Source of the DNA: Pseudomonas putida
GTDB lineage: Bacteria > Pseudomonadota > Gammaproteobacteria > Pseudomonadales > Pseudomonadaceae
Direction of reading: 5' to 3'
Length of the DNA: 64,000 nucleotides
Assembly: GCF_001636055.1 (NCBI RefSeq)
Contig: NZ_CP011789.1
Location: forward strand, 3,844,001-3,908,000
The first letter of the stretch is position 1, and every line of letters starts with the position of its first letter. The notes beneath the pieces were generated by a model. It was not told where the DNA came from, did no database searches, and saw only the letters and a program-made list of their open reading frames with translations. A program made the translations under genes and the position numbers. Positions 28,806-37,970 of the stretch are shown here, piece by piece.

Positions 28806-30176
28806 ATGGCCCACTCTTCACAGGCCAAGAAAGCCACCGCCAGCGGGTGGATCGGCTCGGCCCTCGAGTACTACGATTTCTTCATCTATGCCCAGGCGGC
28901 AGCGTTGATCTTCCCGCAGATCTTCTTCCCGTCCAGTGACCCGAAGATGGCCATCATCGCCTCCCTTGCCACCTATGGCGTCGGCTACCTGGCTCGTCCG
29001 GTCGGCGCCTTCGTGCTCGGCCATTGGGGTGACACGCGAGGACGCAAGAACGTGCTGCTGCTGTGCATGTTCCTGATGGGCATCTCGACCATGGCCGTAG
29101 GCCTGCTGCCCACCTACCACGACATCGGCCTCCTCGCCCCTGCCTTGCTGGTGGTCCTGCGCCTGGTCCAAGGCTTCGCCGTGGCCGGAGAGATCTCCGG
29201 CGCCAGTTCCATGATCATGGAGCACGCGCCCTTCGGGCGTCGCGGCTACTACGCCAGCTATACGCTGCAAGGCGTGCAGGCCGGCCAAGTGATGGCCGCT
29301 GCGGTATTCCTGCCACTGGCCTACTTCATGCCCAGCGAAGCGTTCAACGAATGGGGCTGGCGCATTCCGTTCCTGATGAGTGCAGTGGTGCTGATCGCAG
29401 GCTTCATCATCCGCAAGGAGGTGCACGAAACCCCGGCATTCGTTCAGGAAGAAAAACAGGACAAGGTAGCCAAGTCCCCAATCGGCGAAGCGTTCCGCCA
29501 CAGCTGGAAACACATGGTGCTGGTGATGTTCATGGCATTGATGAACGTGATCCCGGTGGTCGCCACCATCTTCGGCGCGGCCTATGCGGTGCAGCCGGCC
29601 TACGGCATCGGTTTCGACAAGAGCGTGTACCTGTGGATCCCGGTGGTGGGCAATATCGTCGCGGTGCTGGTGATTCCGTTCGTGGGCAACCTGTCGGACC
29701 GCATCGGCCGGCGCCCGACCATGATTGCCGGGTGCCTGGGATCGGGCCTGCTGGCGTTCGTCTACCTGTATGCGATCAGCATCCAGAACGTGCCATTGGC
29801 CTTCGTCGGCTCGATCCTGATGTGGGGCATGGTCTACCAGGGCTACAACGCCGTGTTCCCAAGCTTCTACCCCGAGCTGTTCCAGACCCGCTACCGGGTG
29901 TCGGCCATGGCCATCGCACAGAACATCGGCACCATGCTCACGGCGATGCTGCCGGCACTGTTCGCAGCCGTCGCCCCACCCGGTTCGGAGCATATCTGGC
30001 TGGTAGTCGGGGCACTGGCATTCGCCATCACCTGCGTGTGTGCGCTGGCCGCCTATGTGGCGCCTGAAACCTACCGGATGGCGATGGAAGACCTGGGTAA
30101 CCCGCAGGCCAAACCGCTGGAAAAGGACGCCTATGAAGCCAGCCGCAAAAGCAGCTTCGAGGTGGTGAGCCCGTAA
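28806..30176 (+). CDS. MFS metabolite:H+ symporter (ShiA/quinate-type)
   Basis: A 456-residue twelve-helix transporter of the metabolite:H+ symporter branch of the MFS. Typical motifs are the N-terminal GSALEYYDFFIYAQAAAL, the loop GHWGDTRGRKNVLL and RLVQGFAVAGEISGASSMI. Relatives include ShiA (shikimate) and other organic-acid carriers. Being divergent from the dehydroshikimate dehydratase, it most likely brings in shikimate, quinate or dehydroshikimate. ATG 28806 has GGAGAC 6-7 bases upstream; the frame before it is not conserved in character. Confidence 0.9.
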   Translation: MAHSSQAKKATASGWIGSALEYYDFFIYAQAAALIFPQIFFPSSDPKMAIIASLATYGVGYLARPVGAFVLGHWGDTRGRKNVLLLCMFLMGISTMAVGLLPTYHDIGLLAPALLVVLRLVQGFAVAGEISGASSMIMEHAPFGRRGYYASYTLQGVQAGQVMAAAVFLPLAYFMPSEAFNEWGWRIPFLMSAVVLIAGFIIRKEVHETPAFVQEEKQDKVAKSPIGEAFRHSWKHMVLVMFMALMNVIPVVATIFGAAYAVQPAYGIGFDKSVYLWIPVVGNIVAVLVIPFVGNLSDRIGRRPTMIAGCLGSGLLAFVYLYAISIQNVPLAFVGSILMWGMVYQGYNAVFPSFYPELFQTRYRVSAMAIAQNIGTMLTAMLPALFAAVAPPGSEHIWLVVGALAFAITCVCALAAYVAPETYRMAMEDLGNPQAKPLEKDAYEASRKSSFEVVSP

Positions 30177-30209
30177 GGCCGTCGGGGCCGCACTGCGGCC
30201 CCGGCAACC

Positions 30210-31622
30210 TCAAGCCTTGACCACCGCCTGCAGGTTCCTCCACAACCGCTCCACATCCGCCCGTTCCGTCGGCAGCGCGCCGACCGACACCCGTACCATC
30301 CACCGGCCTTGCAGGGTGGCCGGGGTCACGTAGGCATCGCCGGAAGCATTGAGCCGGTCTGCCCAGCCACGGGTGTGCTCATCCAGCGCCTCACCGTCCA
30401 GCCCCTCTGGTTCATGCCGAATGCACAGGGTCTGCAACTGCACCGGCGCCAGCAGTTTCCAACCCGGCGCCGCCGCGACCTGCTCGGCCAGCCATCGGGC
30501 ATTTTCCAGGTCTCGGCGCAGGCGCTGCTGCAAGGCCTCGACCCCTTCGCTGCGCAGCATGAACCACAGCTTCAGCGCACGGAACCGCCGCCCCAGCGGT
30601 ATGCCCCAGTCGCGCAGATTCTTCACTTCGCCATCCACCGACGACTGCAGGTAGCTGGGGTTGGTACTCATCACCCGGATCAGGTGCTGCGGGTCGCGCA
30701 CGTAATAGATCGAACAGTCGAAGGCCACGCCCAGCCACTTGTGCGCATTGACTACCACCGAGTCGGCCAGCTCGATGCCGTCCCACATCCAGCGGCATTC
30801 GGGGAGGATCATCGCCGAGCCTGCCATCGCCGAATCGACATGCAGCCACAACCCCGCCGCCTGGGCGATCTCACCGACCGGGCGCAACGGGTCCAGGGCC
30901 GTGGTGGCTGTGGTGCCGGTGGTGGCAACCACGGCGCAGGGCTGATTGCCGGCGGCCAGGTCCTGCTCGATGGCGGCTTGCAGCGCTTCGGGGATCATGG
31001 CAAAGCGCTCGTCGGTCGGGATCTGGCGAATGTTATCGCGGCCAAACCCGGCCAGCAACGCGGCCTTGTCCACCGAGCTGTGGGCATGGGCGCTGACGTA
31101 GACGATCAGCGGTTTGTCCTGGGCCTGCAGGCCGCCGCGGGCGAGGATGTAGTCGGTGCTGCGCTCACGTGCGCTGATCAGCGCGACCAGGGTGCTGGTG
31201 GAGGCCGTGTCCTGGATCACCCCGCTCCACTGCGCCGACAGCCCCAGCAGCTGGCGCAGCCAGTCGAGTGTGGTTTCCTCCAGCTCGCTCAGGGCTGGGC
31301 TGGACTGCCAGGACAGGCCGAGCACGCCAAGCCCTGTGCTGAGGAAGTCGCCGAGAACCGACGACAGCGTGCCGTTGGAGGGGAAGTAGCCGTAGAAGTC
31401 CGGATGCTGCCAGTGCGACAGGCCGGGCATCACCAGGCTGGAGACATCATCGAGGATGGCGGCGAACGGCTCGCCCTGCTGCGGCGCAGCCTCGGGCAGC
31501 GCGGCCTTGAGGTAGCCGGGCTCGACCTGGGCCATCACCGGGCGCTCGCCGACGGTCTGGCGATAGTCGGCGATCAGGTCGATGAGCTGGTGGCCGTATT
31601 GGCGGAATTGTTCGGGGGTCAC
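30210..31622 (-). CDS. aromatic-L-amino-acid decarboxylase (DDC family, PLP-dependent)
   Basis: A 470-residue group II PLP decarboxylase. The PLP lysine is in VVVNAHKWLGVAFDCS. Substrate-pocket motifs HPDFYGYFPSN and QDTASTSTLVALISAR are typical of aromatic amino-acid decarboxylases, and the length is normal. P. putida has a characterised relative that prefers L-DOPA, so this enzyme probably makes dopamine or a related amine. I use GTG 31622 as start, because AGGAG lies 8 bases before it and the family begins at TPEQFRQYG. A LysR gene lies upstream on the same strand and is a likely regulator. Confidence 0.92.
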   Translation of the reverse strand: MTPEQFRQYGHQLIDLIADYRQTVGERPVMAQVEPGYLKAALPEAAPQQGEPFAAILDDVSSLVMPGLSHWQHPDFYGYFPSNGTLSSVLGDFLSTGLGVLGLSWQSSPALSELEETTLDWLRQLLGLSAQWSGVIQDTASTSTLVALISARERSTDYILARGGLQAQDKPLIVYVSAHAHSSVDKAALLAGFGRDNIRQIPTDERFAMIPEALQAAIEQDLAAGNQPCAVVATTGTTATTALDPLRPVGEIAQAAGLWLHVDSAMAGSAMILPECRWMWDGIELADSVVVNAHKWLGVAFDCSIYYVRDPQHLIRVMSTNPSYLQSSVDGEVKNLRDWGIPLGRRFRALKLWFMLRSEGVEALQQRLRRDLENARWLAEQVAAAPGWKLLAPVQLQTLCIRHEPEGLDGEALDEHTRGWADRLNASGDAYVTPATLQGRWMVRVSVGALPTERADVERLWRNLQAVVKA

Positions 31623-31729
31623 TGGGCTGGCTCCTGGGCGAAGGGATGAGGTGTCAGCACCGACACCCCGCAATCAGCCCAGTCTAGGCAACCCGCCGTC
31701 GGGCAATAACCCCGTTTCGCGCATAGCTG

Positions 31730-32674
31730 CTATCGCAACCGCGCATCCCCGCCCTGCACGCCAAACGACGACTGGCGCCACAGCTCGAATACCCGATTAC
31801 GCAACCAGCGGTGCTCGGCCGAGGCCTGCAAGCGCTGGTGCCAGACCACCCAGTAGCGCTGACTGTGCTCGATGAAACTCAGCGGCCGCCAGGCCAGGCC
31901 ATGCAAACGGCAAAGCTGGCGGGCGATATGCTCCGGCACCGTGGCCAACGCCTGGCCATTGCCGATTACCTGCACCATGGCACTGAAGAACGGCACCTGC
32001 AGCTGCATGCGTCGCTGCAGGCCCTGGGCACGCAGGTGTCGGTCGATGAAGCTGTCCTTGTCGCCGCCGCCGGATACCCGCACATGGCGATAAGCAAGGT
32101 AGTCGTCCTGGCTGATCGTGGTGCAGGCGGTCAGCGGATGCCCGCCCGCCATCAGGCACACCGCACGGTCTTCACCGAGCAGCCGGCCATGCAGGTTGGG
32201 CGGGGACTCATCGAACAGTGTGGTGGCCAGATCGACCTCCCCACTGGCCAGCGAGGCGTATTGGCCGGCCTGCCAGGTGCGGTACTCGAGGGACACCCCG
32301 GGCGCCTCATGCTCCAGTGCCGTCACCAGGTCCGGAAGGATGTGCTCGGCCACATAGTCGGAGGCGGCGATGCAGAAACGCCGCTCGCAACGCGCCGGGT
32401 CGAAGGCGGCAGGCTGGCGCAGGGCGCTGAGCTCATCGAGCACCTGGCGCAAGGGTTCGACCAAGGTTTCGGCATGTTCGCTGAGCACATAGCCGCGCCC
32501 CTGGCGGACCAGCAGCGGGTCGCCGAAGGCATCGCGCAGGTGAGCGAGCTGCCGACTGAGGGCCGACTGGCTGCAACCCAGGCGCTCGGCGGCGTGGCTG
32601 AGGTTCTTCAATTGCAGGAGGCAATCGAGGGTGCGCAGGTGGGCCAGGCTCAGTGAGGCGAAGGTGGGGGTCAT
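31730..32674 (-). CDS. LysR-family transcriptional regulator
   Basis: A 314-residue LysR protein with the N-terminal helix-turn-helix LKNLSHAAERLGCSQSALSRQL (split as LKNLSHAAERLGCSQ and SALSRQL) and a PnbR/DntR-like effector domain (ERRFCIAASDYVAEHILPDLV). It is transcribed in the same direction as the decarboxylase, 107 bases upstream of it. It may control that gene, or act elsewhere. The effector is not known. Confidence 0.88.
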   Translation of the reverse strand: MTPTFASLSLAHLRTLDCLLQLKNLSHAAERLGCSQSALSRQLAHLRDAFGDPLLVRQGRGYVLSEHAETLVEPLRQVLDELSALRQPAAFDPARCERRFCIAASDYVAEHILPDLVTALEHEAPGVSLEYRTWQAGQYASLASGEVDLATTLFDESPPNLHGRLLGEDRAVCLMAGGHPLTACTTISQDDYLAYRHVRVSGGGDKDSFIDRHLRAQGLQRRMQLQVPFFSAMVQVIGNGQALATVPEHIARQLCRLHGLAWRPLSFIEHSQRYWVVWHQRLQASAEHRWLRNRVFELWRQSSFGVQGGDARLR

Positions 32675-32748
32675 GGGGTGACCTGCGCGGGTGAGGTGGA
32701 GGGCCCCATGGCGGGGCCCATCGGGCCGCGAGGCGGCCCGGCAGGAAG

Positions 32749-33459
32749 TCAGTCCGTCAGACCGACATAGACGTTCTGCACGTCTTCGTTCTCGTCGATC
32801 GCCTCGAGGAAGGCCTCGACCTCGGCCAGGGCTTCAGCACTCAGGCTGGCGGCGCTCACCGGGTTTTTCGGGGTATAGCCAATCTTCGCCGAGGTGACGG
32901 TGAAACCGTGCTCGGGCAGGGCCTTCTGCACCGCGTCCAGGTCGGTGGTGTCGGTGATGAACAGGGTCGAACCCTCTTCCTCGCCGTCCTCGAAGTCCTG
33001 GGCGCCAGCTTCGATGGCGGCCATTTCCGGGTCGGCATCACCCTCCGGGGTGGCCTCGATCAGGCCGACATGGTTGAAGTCCCAGGCCACCGAGCCGCTT
33101 GCGCCGAGCTGGCCCTTGCGGAACAACACCCGGATCTGGGCGACGGTACGGTTCACGTTGTCGGTCAGGCATTCGACGATCAGCGGCACCTGGTGAGGCG
33201 CAAAGCCCTCGTAGCTGACGGCATGGTACTGCACCGCCTCGCCATCCAGGCCAGCGCCTTTCTTGATCGCACGCTCGAGGGTTTCGCGGGTCATCGAGGC
33301 TTTCTTGGCCTGGGCGATCGCCAAGCGCAGACGCGGGTTCATATCCGGGTCGGCGCCCGACTTGGCCGCGATCTGGATCTCCTTGGCCAGCTTGCCCATG
33401 ATCTTGCCCTTGGCGTTGGCGGCCGTTTCTCTATGCTTGGCTTTCCACTGTGCGCCCAT
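32749..33459 (-). CDS. YebC/PmpR family protein (YeeN-like paralogue)
   Basis: A 236-residue YebC/PmpR-family protein. The start [19 protein letters not shown] is typical of the second, YeeN-like paralogue in pseudomonads rather than the ruvC-linked YebC. Three-domain layout: N-terminal helical, middle alpha/beta, and C-terminal acidic ([20 protein letters not shown]). Family members have been described as DNA-binding regulators, and more recently as ribosome-associated factors that relieve stalling at proline runs; which applies here is open. It stands alone, with a REP-like element upstream. Confidence 0.92.
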   Translation of the reverse strand: MGAQWKAKHRETAANAKGKIMGKLAKEIQIAAKSGADPDMNPRLRLAIAQAKKASMTRETLERAIKKGAGLDGEAVQYHAVSYEGFAPHQVPLIVECLTDNVNRTVAQIRVLFRKGQLGASGSVAWDFNHVGLIEATPEGDADPEMAAIEAGAQDFEDGEEEGSTLFITDTTDLDAVQKALPEHGFTVTSAKIGYTPKNPVSAASLSAEALAEVEAFLEAIDENEDVQNVYVGLTD

Positions 33460-33568
33460 CTCGACTCTCTTTGTCTCAGCGGCCGGTTCAGGAAGCGACC
33501 GGCCAAAAGTGGGGAGAGTTTATACGCCCTCGCGGGTGGGATCGACAAGAAATCGCATGGCGGACATT

Positions 33569-33655
33569 CGCGGGCAGCTCGTAGCGGCGAACCGCCGCCC
33601 CTGCAAGCGGTGGGTACCTGTGGGAGCGGCGGTGCGGCGACCCGACTTGCCCGCG
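33569..33655. repeat. composite REP-like element (inverted pair)
   Basis: CGCGGGCA (33569-33576) and TGCCCGCG (33648-33655) form the outer arms. Inside are the stem GCGGCG-AAC-CGCCGC (33584-33598) and the P. putida REP-like text CCTGTGGGAGCGGCGGTGCG starting at 33618. It sits between the yebC-like gene and the convergent-side end of the FAD oxidoreductase. About 210 bases separate these genes; no coding capacity is seen there. Confidence 0.65.
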
Positions 33656-33672
33656 GAAATGCCCACACCGAC

Positions 33673-35064
33673 TCAGCCCTTGTCCGCCTTCCCCGCCGCC
33701 GCCGCGAACTTCGCCAACCGCACATCCAGCCGCCGTGGGCGCAACCCTCGGTCTTCGGCGCGTTCCTTGCGCCGCACGGCATCGCGCACCATCAGCGATC
33801 CCAGGTAGCGGATCGGCTCCGGCGGGAACTGCCCCAGCGGCCCCTTGACCAGGGGCGAGCGCGTCCAGGCGTTGTCCATCCCCAGGGCCAGCGACGAAAG
33901 GATCTGCCCGCCCATGTGGCAAGGCCCTACCCCGCTGCCGGAATAGCCGAAGCCATAGAACACGTTGCCCTGCCCGTCCAGCCGGCCGAAGAACGGCAAG
34001 CCGGTCACCGAGCGATCCGATGGCCCGTTCCAGCTCGCGGCCAGCGGCACCTCGGCCAGCGCCGGGAAGAACTCGCCCAAGGTCCGCTTCAGCAGCGATC
34101 GGTAGGGTGATGGCTGATCGAAGACCGGCAGCATGCGCCCGCCATAGGCGAAGGTATTGCCGCCCTTGCCGAGCATCAGCCGACCGTCGGGTGTGTTGTG
34201 GTAGTAATGTACGAAGATGCGCGAATCGAGCACGCTGATGCCGGTCTCCAGGCCCGTCTGGCGCAACAGTTCGGGGCACGGCTCGGTGATCACCATGTCG
34301 CTGGAGACGATCGCCACGCTGCGCTCGAACTGCGCGAACTGCCGCGCCATCCAGGCATTCAGGCCCAGCACGACCCGGTCGGCACGCACGGTGCCGTGGG
34401 CGGTGCGCACCTGCACCGGGGCGCCGTGCTCAAGGCTGGTCATCGCCGTGCCCTCGTGGATGCGCACGCCACGCTGCAGCGCGACCCGGCGCAGGCCACG
34501 CACCAGCTTGCCCGGCTGTACCGTGGCGGCCGCTGGCGAGAACCAGCCTTCCCGGTGGCGGTCAGAGCCTGCCCGGCGCTGCACTTCATCCAGCGCCAGA
34601 CGCTGGAACGAGTTGATGCCCTGGCGCTGCAGCGCGGCGATCACCGCATCGGTACTGCCGACCTGGGCGGCATTGGTGGCGGTGTACAAGGTGCCGTCCA
34701 TGCGGTAGTCGCAGTCGATGTGATGTTCGGCGCAGAACGTGCCGATGGCCGCGATACTGCGCTCCGACTCACGGACCAGGCGCACCGCCTCGGCCACACC
34801 GAACAAGCGCTCCAAGGTGAAGTACTTGGCCGACCACGACAGCGCACAACCACCATTGCGCCCGCTGGCACCGGCGCCGCAGATATCCGCCTCGATCAGC
34901 AGCACATCCAGCGCCGGCACCGCCTCCTTGAGCATCAGCGCGGTCCACAAGCCGGTATAGCCGCCACCGACGATGCACACATCACAGCGCACATCACCTT
35001 GCAGCGGCGGGCATACCGCTTCGTTTTGCGGATCCAGGGCCTGTTGCAGCCAGAACGGTCTCAT
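33673..35064 (-). CDS. FAD-dependent amine/amino-acid oxidoreductase (DAO family)
   Basis: A 463-residue flavoprotein of the D-amino-acid oxidase fold. The FAD motif CDVCIVGGGYTGLWTALML is at about residues 28-46, and a second conserved motif ADICGAGASGRNGG follows. The C-terminal FAD loop is FFGRLDGQGNVFYGFGYSGSGV. Relatives include gamma-glutamylputrescine oxidase and oxidases of N-methylated aminophosphonates. It is 14 bases downstream of the OPA-type transporter in one operon and should oxidise the imported amine. GAAGGA precedes the ATG. The substrate is inferred only from context. Confidence 0.88.
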   Translation of the reverse strand: MRPFWLQQALDPQNEAVCPPLQGDVRCDVCIVGGGYTGLWTALMLKEAVPALDVLLIEADICGAGASGRNGGCALSWSAKYFTLERLFGVAEAVRLVRESERSIAAIGTFCAEHHIDCDYRMDGTLYTATNAAQVGSTDAVIAALQRQGINSFQRLALDEVQRRAGSDRHREGWFSPAAATVQPGKLVRGLRRVALQRGVRIHEGTAMTSLEHGAPVQVRTAHGTVRADRVVLGLNAWMARQFAQFERSVAIVSSDMVITEPCPELLRQTGLETGISVLDSRIFVHYYHNTPDGRLMLGKGGNTFAYGGRMLPVFDQPSPYRSLLKRTLGEFFPALAEVPLAASWNGPSDRSVTGLPFFGRLDGQGNVFYGFGYSGSGVGPCHMGGQILSSLALGMDNAWTRSPLVKGPLGQFPPEPIRYLGSLMVRDAVRRKERAEDRGLRPRRLDVRLAKFAAAAGKADKG

Positions 35065-35078
35065 CGTTTCACTTTCCT

Positions 35079-36395
35079 TCAGTTACGTACCGGCTTGATC
35101 GCCATGCCGGTATTGGGGGCCACGTCATGTACCGCTTCCGCACTGGCCGGGCGGCTGTTCCAGTGCGGCAGCAGCACCAGGGCGGAGAACAGCGCAGTGC
35201 CGGCGAACACGATGAACACCGTGACGCTGTCGAAATAGCCCGGCAGCAAGCCGCCGAGCACCGCGCCCACCGAGCCGCAGCCATTGACGAACCCGGCGGC
35301 GGTAGCGCCGGCCTTGGCGGTGCCGAAGTCGATCGCGGCAGCGCCGCTGATCATCGAGTCAGGTCCGTACAGGGTCAGGCCCATGACGAACAACAGCGCA
35401 ACGACCAGCACCACACTGCCGCTGTGCATCGCGGCCATGAAACCGGCCAGGGTGAAGGTCAGCAGCACCAGGCTGATTACGCACGCCGGCATGCGCCGGG
35501 CACCGAACAGCTTGTCCGAGGCTAGGCCGATCAGGATCGGTCCGAGCAACCCGGCCAGCTCGAAGGCTGTGGGAATGATCGCCGCGCCCACCTTGCCCAC
35601 CGAAGGCATCTGCTCGAAAACGATCAGCGGGCCCCATAGCAGGATGGCGTAGCGCGCCGGCTTGAGCATGAAGTAGGCAAGACCCAGCGTGAGTACCGTG
35701 CGGTTGCGCAGGATTTCGCGCAGCGGCGCCCAGACACTGCACAGGTTCGCGCCTGGCGCCATGCTCTGCGGCTCCGGCTCCACCGCCGGCAGGCCGACGT
35801 CTTCGGGCTTGTTGCGCTGCAAGAAGAAGAACAGCAGCGCCACCGCTGCCACCACCACAGCGCTGGAGAAAAACGCTGCGTGCCAGCTACCAACCAGGGT
35901 GTATGCCCACCACCCGGCAAAGGGCGAGGCCACCAGGCCGCCAAAGGCGTAGCACGAACTCCATAGCCCGAGTACCCGGCCACGCTGGGACGACGGGAAG
36001 AAACTGCCGATGTTCTTGCACAGCCCTGCCCAACCGGTCGACTGCGCCAGGCCCTGGATCAGCATGCAGGTGGCAAAGATCGGGAAGGTCGCGTAACTGC
36101 CCATCACCACCGCTGCTGCGGCCGAGATCAGCAGGCCGCCGAGTACCACCACGCGTGGGCCGAAGCGGTCGGCGAGCATGCCCCAGGTGAACTGGCCCAC
36201 GGCGTAGGCCGCCAGGTAGATCGCGTCGAGGTTGGCCATGGCGGCCTTGTCGAGCATGAAGCCTGGATCTTCAGCAATGCCAAGCTTGGCGACCGAGAAG
36301 GCCTTGCGGGTGAAGTAGAAGGCGGCGTAGGCCAGCCAGGTGATGGCGAAGATCTGCATGCGCCACCGCTTGATGGCACCGAAAGACTGGTTCAT
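35079..36395 (-). CDS. organophosphate-type MFS transporter (PgtP/GlpT-like)
   Basis: A 438-residue twelve-helix MFS protein of the organophosphate:phosphate antiporter branch. Recognisable segments are AYAAFYFTRKAFSVAK near the start, GQFTWGMLADRFGPRVVVLGG, and IQGLAQSTGWAGLCKNIGSFF. ATG 36395 is chosen because the family starts at MNQSFGAIKRW; the longer frame to 36593 is spurious. It forms an operon with the FAD oxidoreductase and is divergent from a LysR gene. Permeases of this type carry glycerol-3-phosphate, phosphoglycerate or aminoethylphosphonate; an organophosphorus amine is the best guess here. Confidence 0.88.
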   Translation of the reverse strand: MNQSFGAIKRWRMQIFAITWLAYAAFYFTRKAFSVAKLGIAEDPGFMLDKAAMANLDAIYLAAYAVGQFTWGMLADRFGPRVVVLGGLLISAAAAVVMGSYATFPIFATCMLIQGLAQSTGWAGLCKNIGSFFPSSQRGRVLGLWSSCYAFGGLVASPFAGWWAYTLVGSWHAAFFSSAVVVAAVALLFFFLQRNKPEDVGLPAVEPEPQSMAPGANLCSVWAPLREILRNRTVLTLGLAYFMLKPARYAILLWGPLIVFEQMPSVGKVGAAIIPTAFELAGLLGPILIGLASDKLFGARRMPACVISLVLLTFTLAGFMAAMHSGSVVLVVALLFVMGLTLYGPDSMISGAAAIDFGTAKAGATAAGFVNGCGSVGAVLGGLLPGYFDSVTVFIVFAGTALFSALVLLPHWNSRPASAEAVHDVAPNTGMAIKPVRN

Positions 36396-36563
36396 TTGAC
36401 TCTGACCTCTTGCTGAGTGTGCCGGCAGAATGTGAAGAAACGCCTGTCTTGTTGTTGTGTTGCGCACTGCATGACGGAGGGACGTCATCTGGCTGGACCA
36501 TGGCCCGGTGCAGGCGCTTTTGGCGCTGCCTCGGGTTGAGCGACATGGAAACAGCTGATGACT

Positions 36564-36584
36564 GATAAATAAAATCGATTTATC
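36564..36584. promoter_or_regulatory. candidate LysR operator between transporter operon and lysR
   Basis: Perfect inverted repeat GATAAAT-N7-ATTTATC, which contains a T-N11-A LysR core (T36570, A36582) and an inner palindrome AAATCGATTT. It is 50 bases before the LysR start codon in a 239-base divergent gap that holds no other gene. Confidence 0.6.
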
Positions 36585-36634
36585 GTATTTCACACATAAG
36601 CCCAGCTTTTAACTGAACCTGTTCCGAGGTGTTC

Positions 36635-37504
36635 ATGTCGGTCTCGCAAGCCCAGCTCAAGGCCTTCCACGCCGTGGCCGAACACGGCAGCTTCACCCGG
36701 GCCGCCGAGAAACTCTTCCTCACCCAGCCGGCGGTGTCCGACCAGGTGCGCAAGCTGGAGGAACGCTTCGGCGTGCTGCTGTTCCAGCGCAACAAGCGCT
36801 CGGTGCAGCTCACCGACCTGGGCGAACGCCTGTTGGGCATCAGCCAACGCCTGTTCGCCTGTGAAACCGAAGCCCTGGAGCTGCTGCAGGATTCGCGAGC
36901 CCTGCACACCGGCAGCCTGGTGCTGGCGGTGGATGCCCCCGTGCACGTACTGCCGCAGGTTGCCCGCTTCTGCCAGCGCTACCCGGGGATTCAGGTCAAG
37001 ATCGAGACGGGCAACACCGATGAGTCGCTGGCGCGCCTGTTCAGCTACCAGGCCGACCTGGCCCTGCTCGGGCGCGACGTCGATGACGAGCGGCTGTTCT
37101 GCGTGCCGATGCGGCGTGACCCGATGGTGGCCTTCGTGTCCCGGGACCACCCTTGGGCCACCCGCGCCTCGATCAGCCTGGCCGACCTGGACGACACGCC
37201 GCTGGTCTTGCGGGAGCCCGGCTCGGTGACACGCCAGACCCTGGAAGAAGAGATGCAGCGCGCGGGCCTGCGCATCCGCCCGGCCATCCAGGTCGAGGGG
37301 CGTGAAGCGGCGCGTGAAGCGGTGGTGGTGGGGATTGGCGTGGGGGTGGTGTCGGCGGCGGAGTTCGGCGCCGACTCACGGGTGTGTGCGCTGCCCATCG
37401 TCGATTGCCAACGCCACCTGACCGAGACGCTGGTGTGCCTGAGCGAACAACGCACGCGGCGAGTGGTGGCGACATTTTTGCAGATGGTGCAAGAGGCGCT
37501 GTGA
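36635..37504 (+). CDS. LysR-family transcriptional regulator
   Basis: A 289-residue LysR protein with a canonical helix-turn-helix (AVAEHGSFTRAAEKLFLTQ, then PAVSDQVRKLEERFGV) and an effector domain of the CbbR/CysB-like type. ATG 36635 has GAGG 6 bases upstream; a GTG at 36629 is a less likely alternative. It is divergent from the OPA-type transporter/FAD oxidase operon and is presumably its activator, responding to the imported substrate. Confidence 0.92.
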   Translation: MSVSQAQLKAFHAVAEHGSFTRAAEKLFLTQPAVSDQVRKLEERFGVLLFQRNKRSVQLTDLGERLLGISQRLFACETEALELLQDSRALHTGSLVLAVDAPVHVLPQVARFCQRYPGIQVKIETGNTDESLARLFSYQADLALLGRDVDDERLFCVPMRRDPMVAFVSRDHPWATRASISLADLDDTPLVLREPGSVTRQTLEEEMQRAGLRIRPAIQVEGREAAREAVVVGIGVGVVSAAEFGADSRVCALPIVDCQRHLTETLVCLSEQRTRRVVATFLQMVQEAL

Positions 37505-37598
37505 ATCCATCGGTGCCGTCCCTGCGATCAGGCCGGCCCCGACAACCCTGCAATCTACCCTATGCTGATGACTCGCCCCACAGCGGACCCCGCCCACC

Positions 37599-37970
37599 AT
37601 GCTCTACCGCCTAAGCGCCGACGCCCTCGTCCTGCTGCACCTGGCCTTCATCCTGCTGGTGCTGTTCGGCGGCCTGCTGGTGCTGCGCTGGCGCCGCGCC
37701 CTGCTCCTGCATCTGCCGGCCCTGGCGTGGGGGCTTTCGGTGGAATGCCTGCATCTGCAGTGCCCGTTGACGGGCTGGGAAAACCGCATGCGCCTGGCAG
37801 CCGGCCAGGCTGGCTACCAGGGTGGGTTCGTCGAGCACTATGTCTGGCCGCTGATCTACCCTGCAGGGCTGACACCGCAGATCCAGGTGCTGCTCGGGTT
37901 GATCGTGTTGCTGCTCAACCTTGGCATCTACGGCTATGTGCTCTGGCGCGGGTGGCGTGCTAGCGGGTAG
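37599..37970 (+). CDS. DUF2784 family membrane protein
   Basis: A 123-residue protein with four hydrophobic segments (about 8-30, 34-46, 80-90, 93-115), matching my recollection of the DUF2784 family. Conserved-looking residues include ECLHLQCPLTGWENRMR in a loop and QGGFVEHYVWPLIYP. Function is unknown. Its last 11 bases overlap the 3' end of the convergent methyltransferase gene. It lies 95 bases after the LysR gene. Confidence 0.82.
   Translation: MLYRLSADALVLLHLAFILLVLFGGLLVLRWRRALLLHLPALAWGLSVECLHLQCPLTGWENRMRLAAGQAGYQGGFVEHYVWPLIYPAGLTPQIQVLLGLIVLLLNLGIYGYVLWRGWRASG

Noticed and set aside
30210-31622. Glutamate or tyrosine decarboxylase identity for the PLP decarboxylase
   Set aside because: The HPDFYGYFPSN and NAHKWLGV motifs and the length fit the aromatic-L-amino-acid decarboxylase group better than bacterial GAD.
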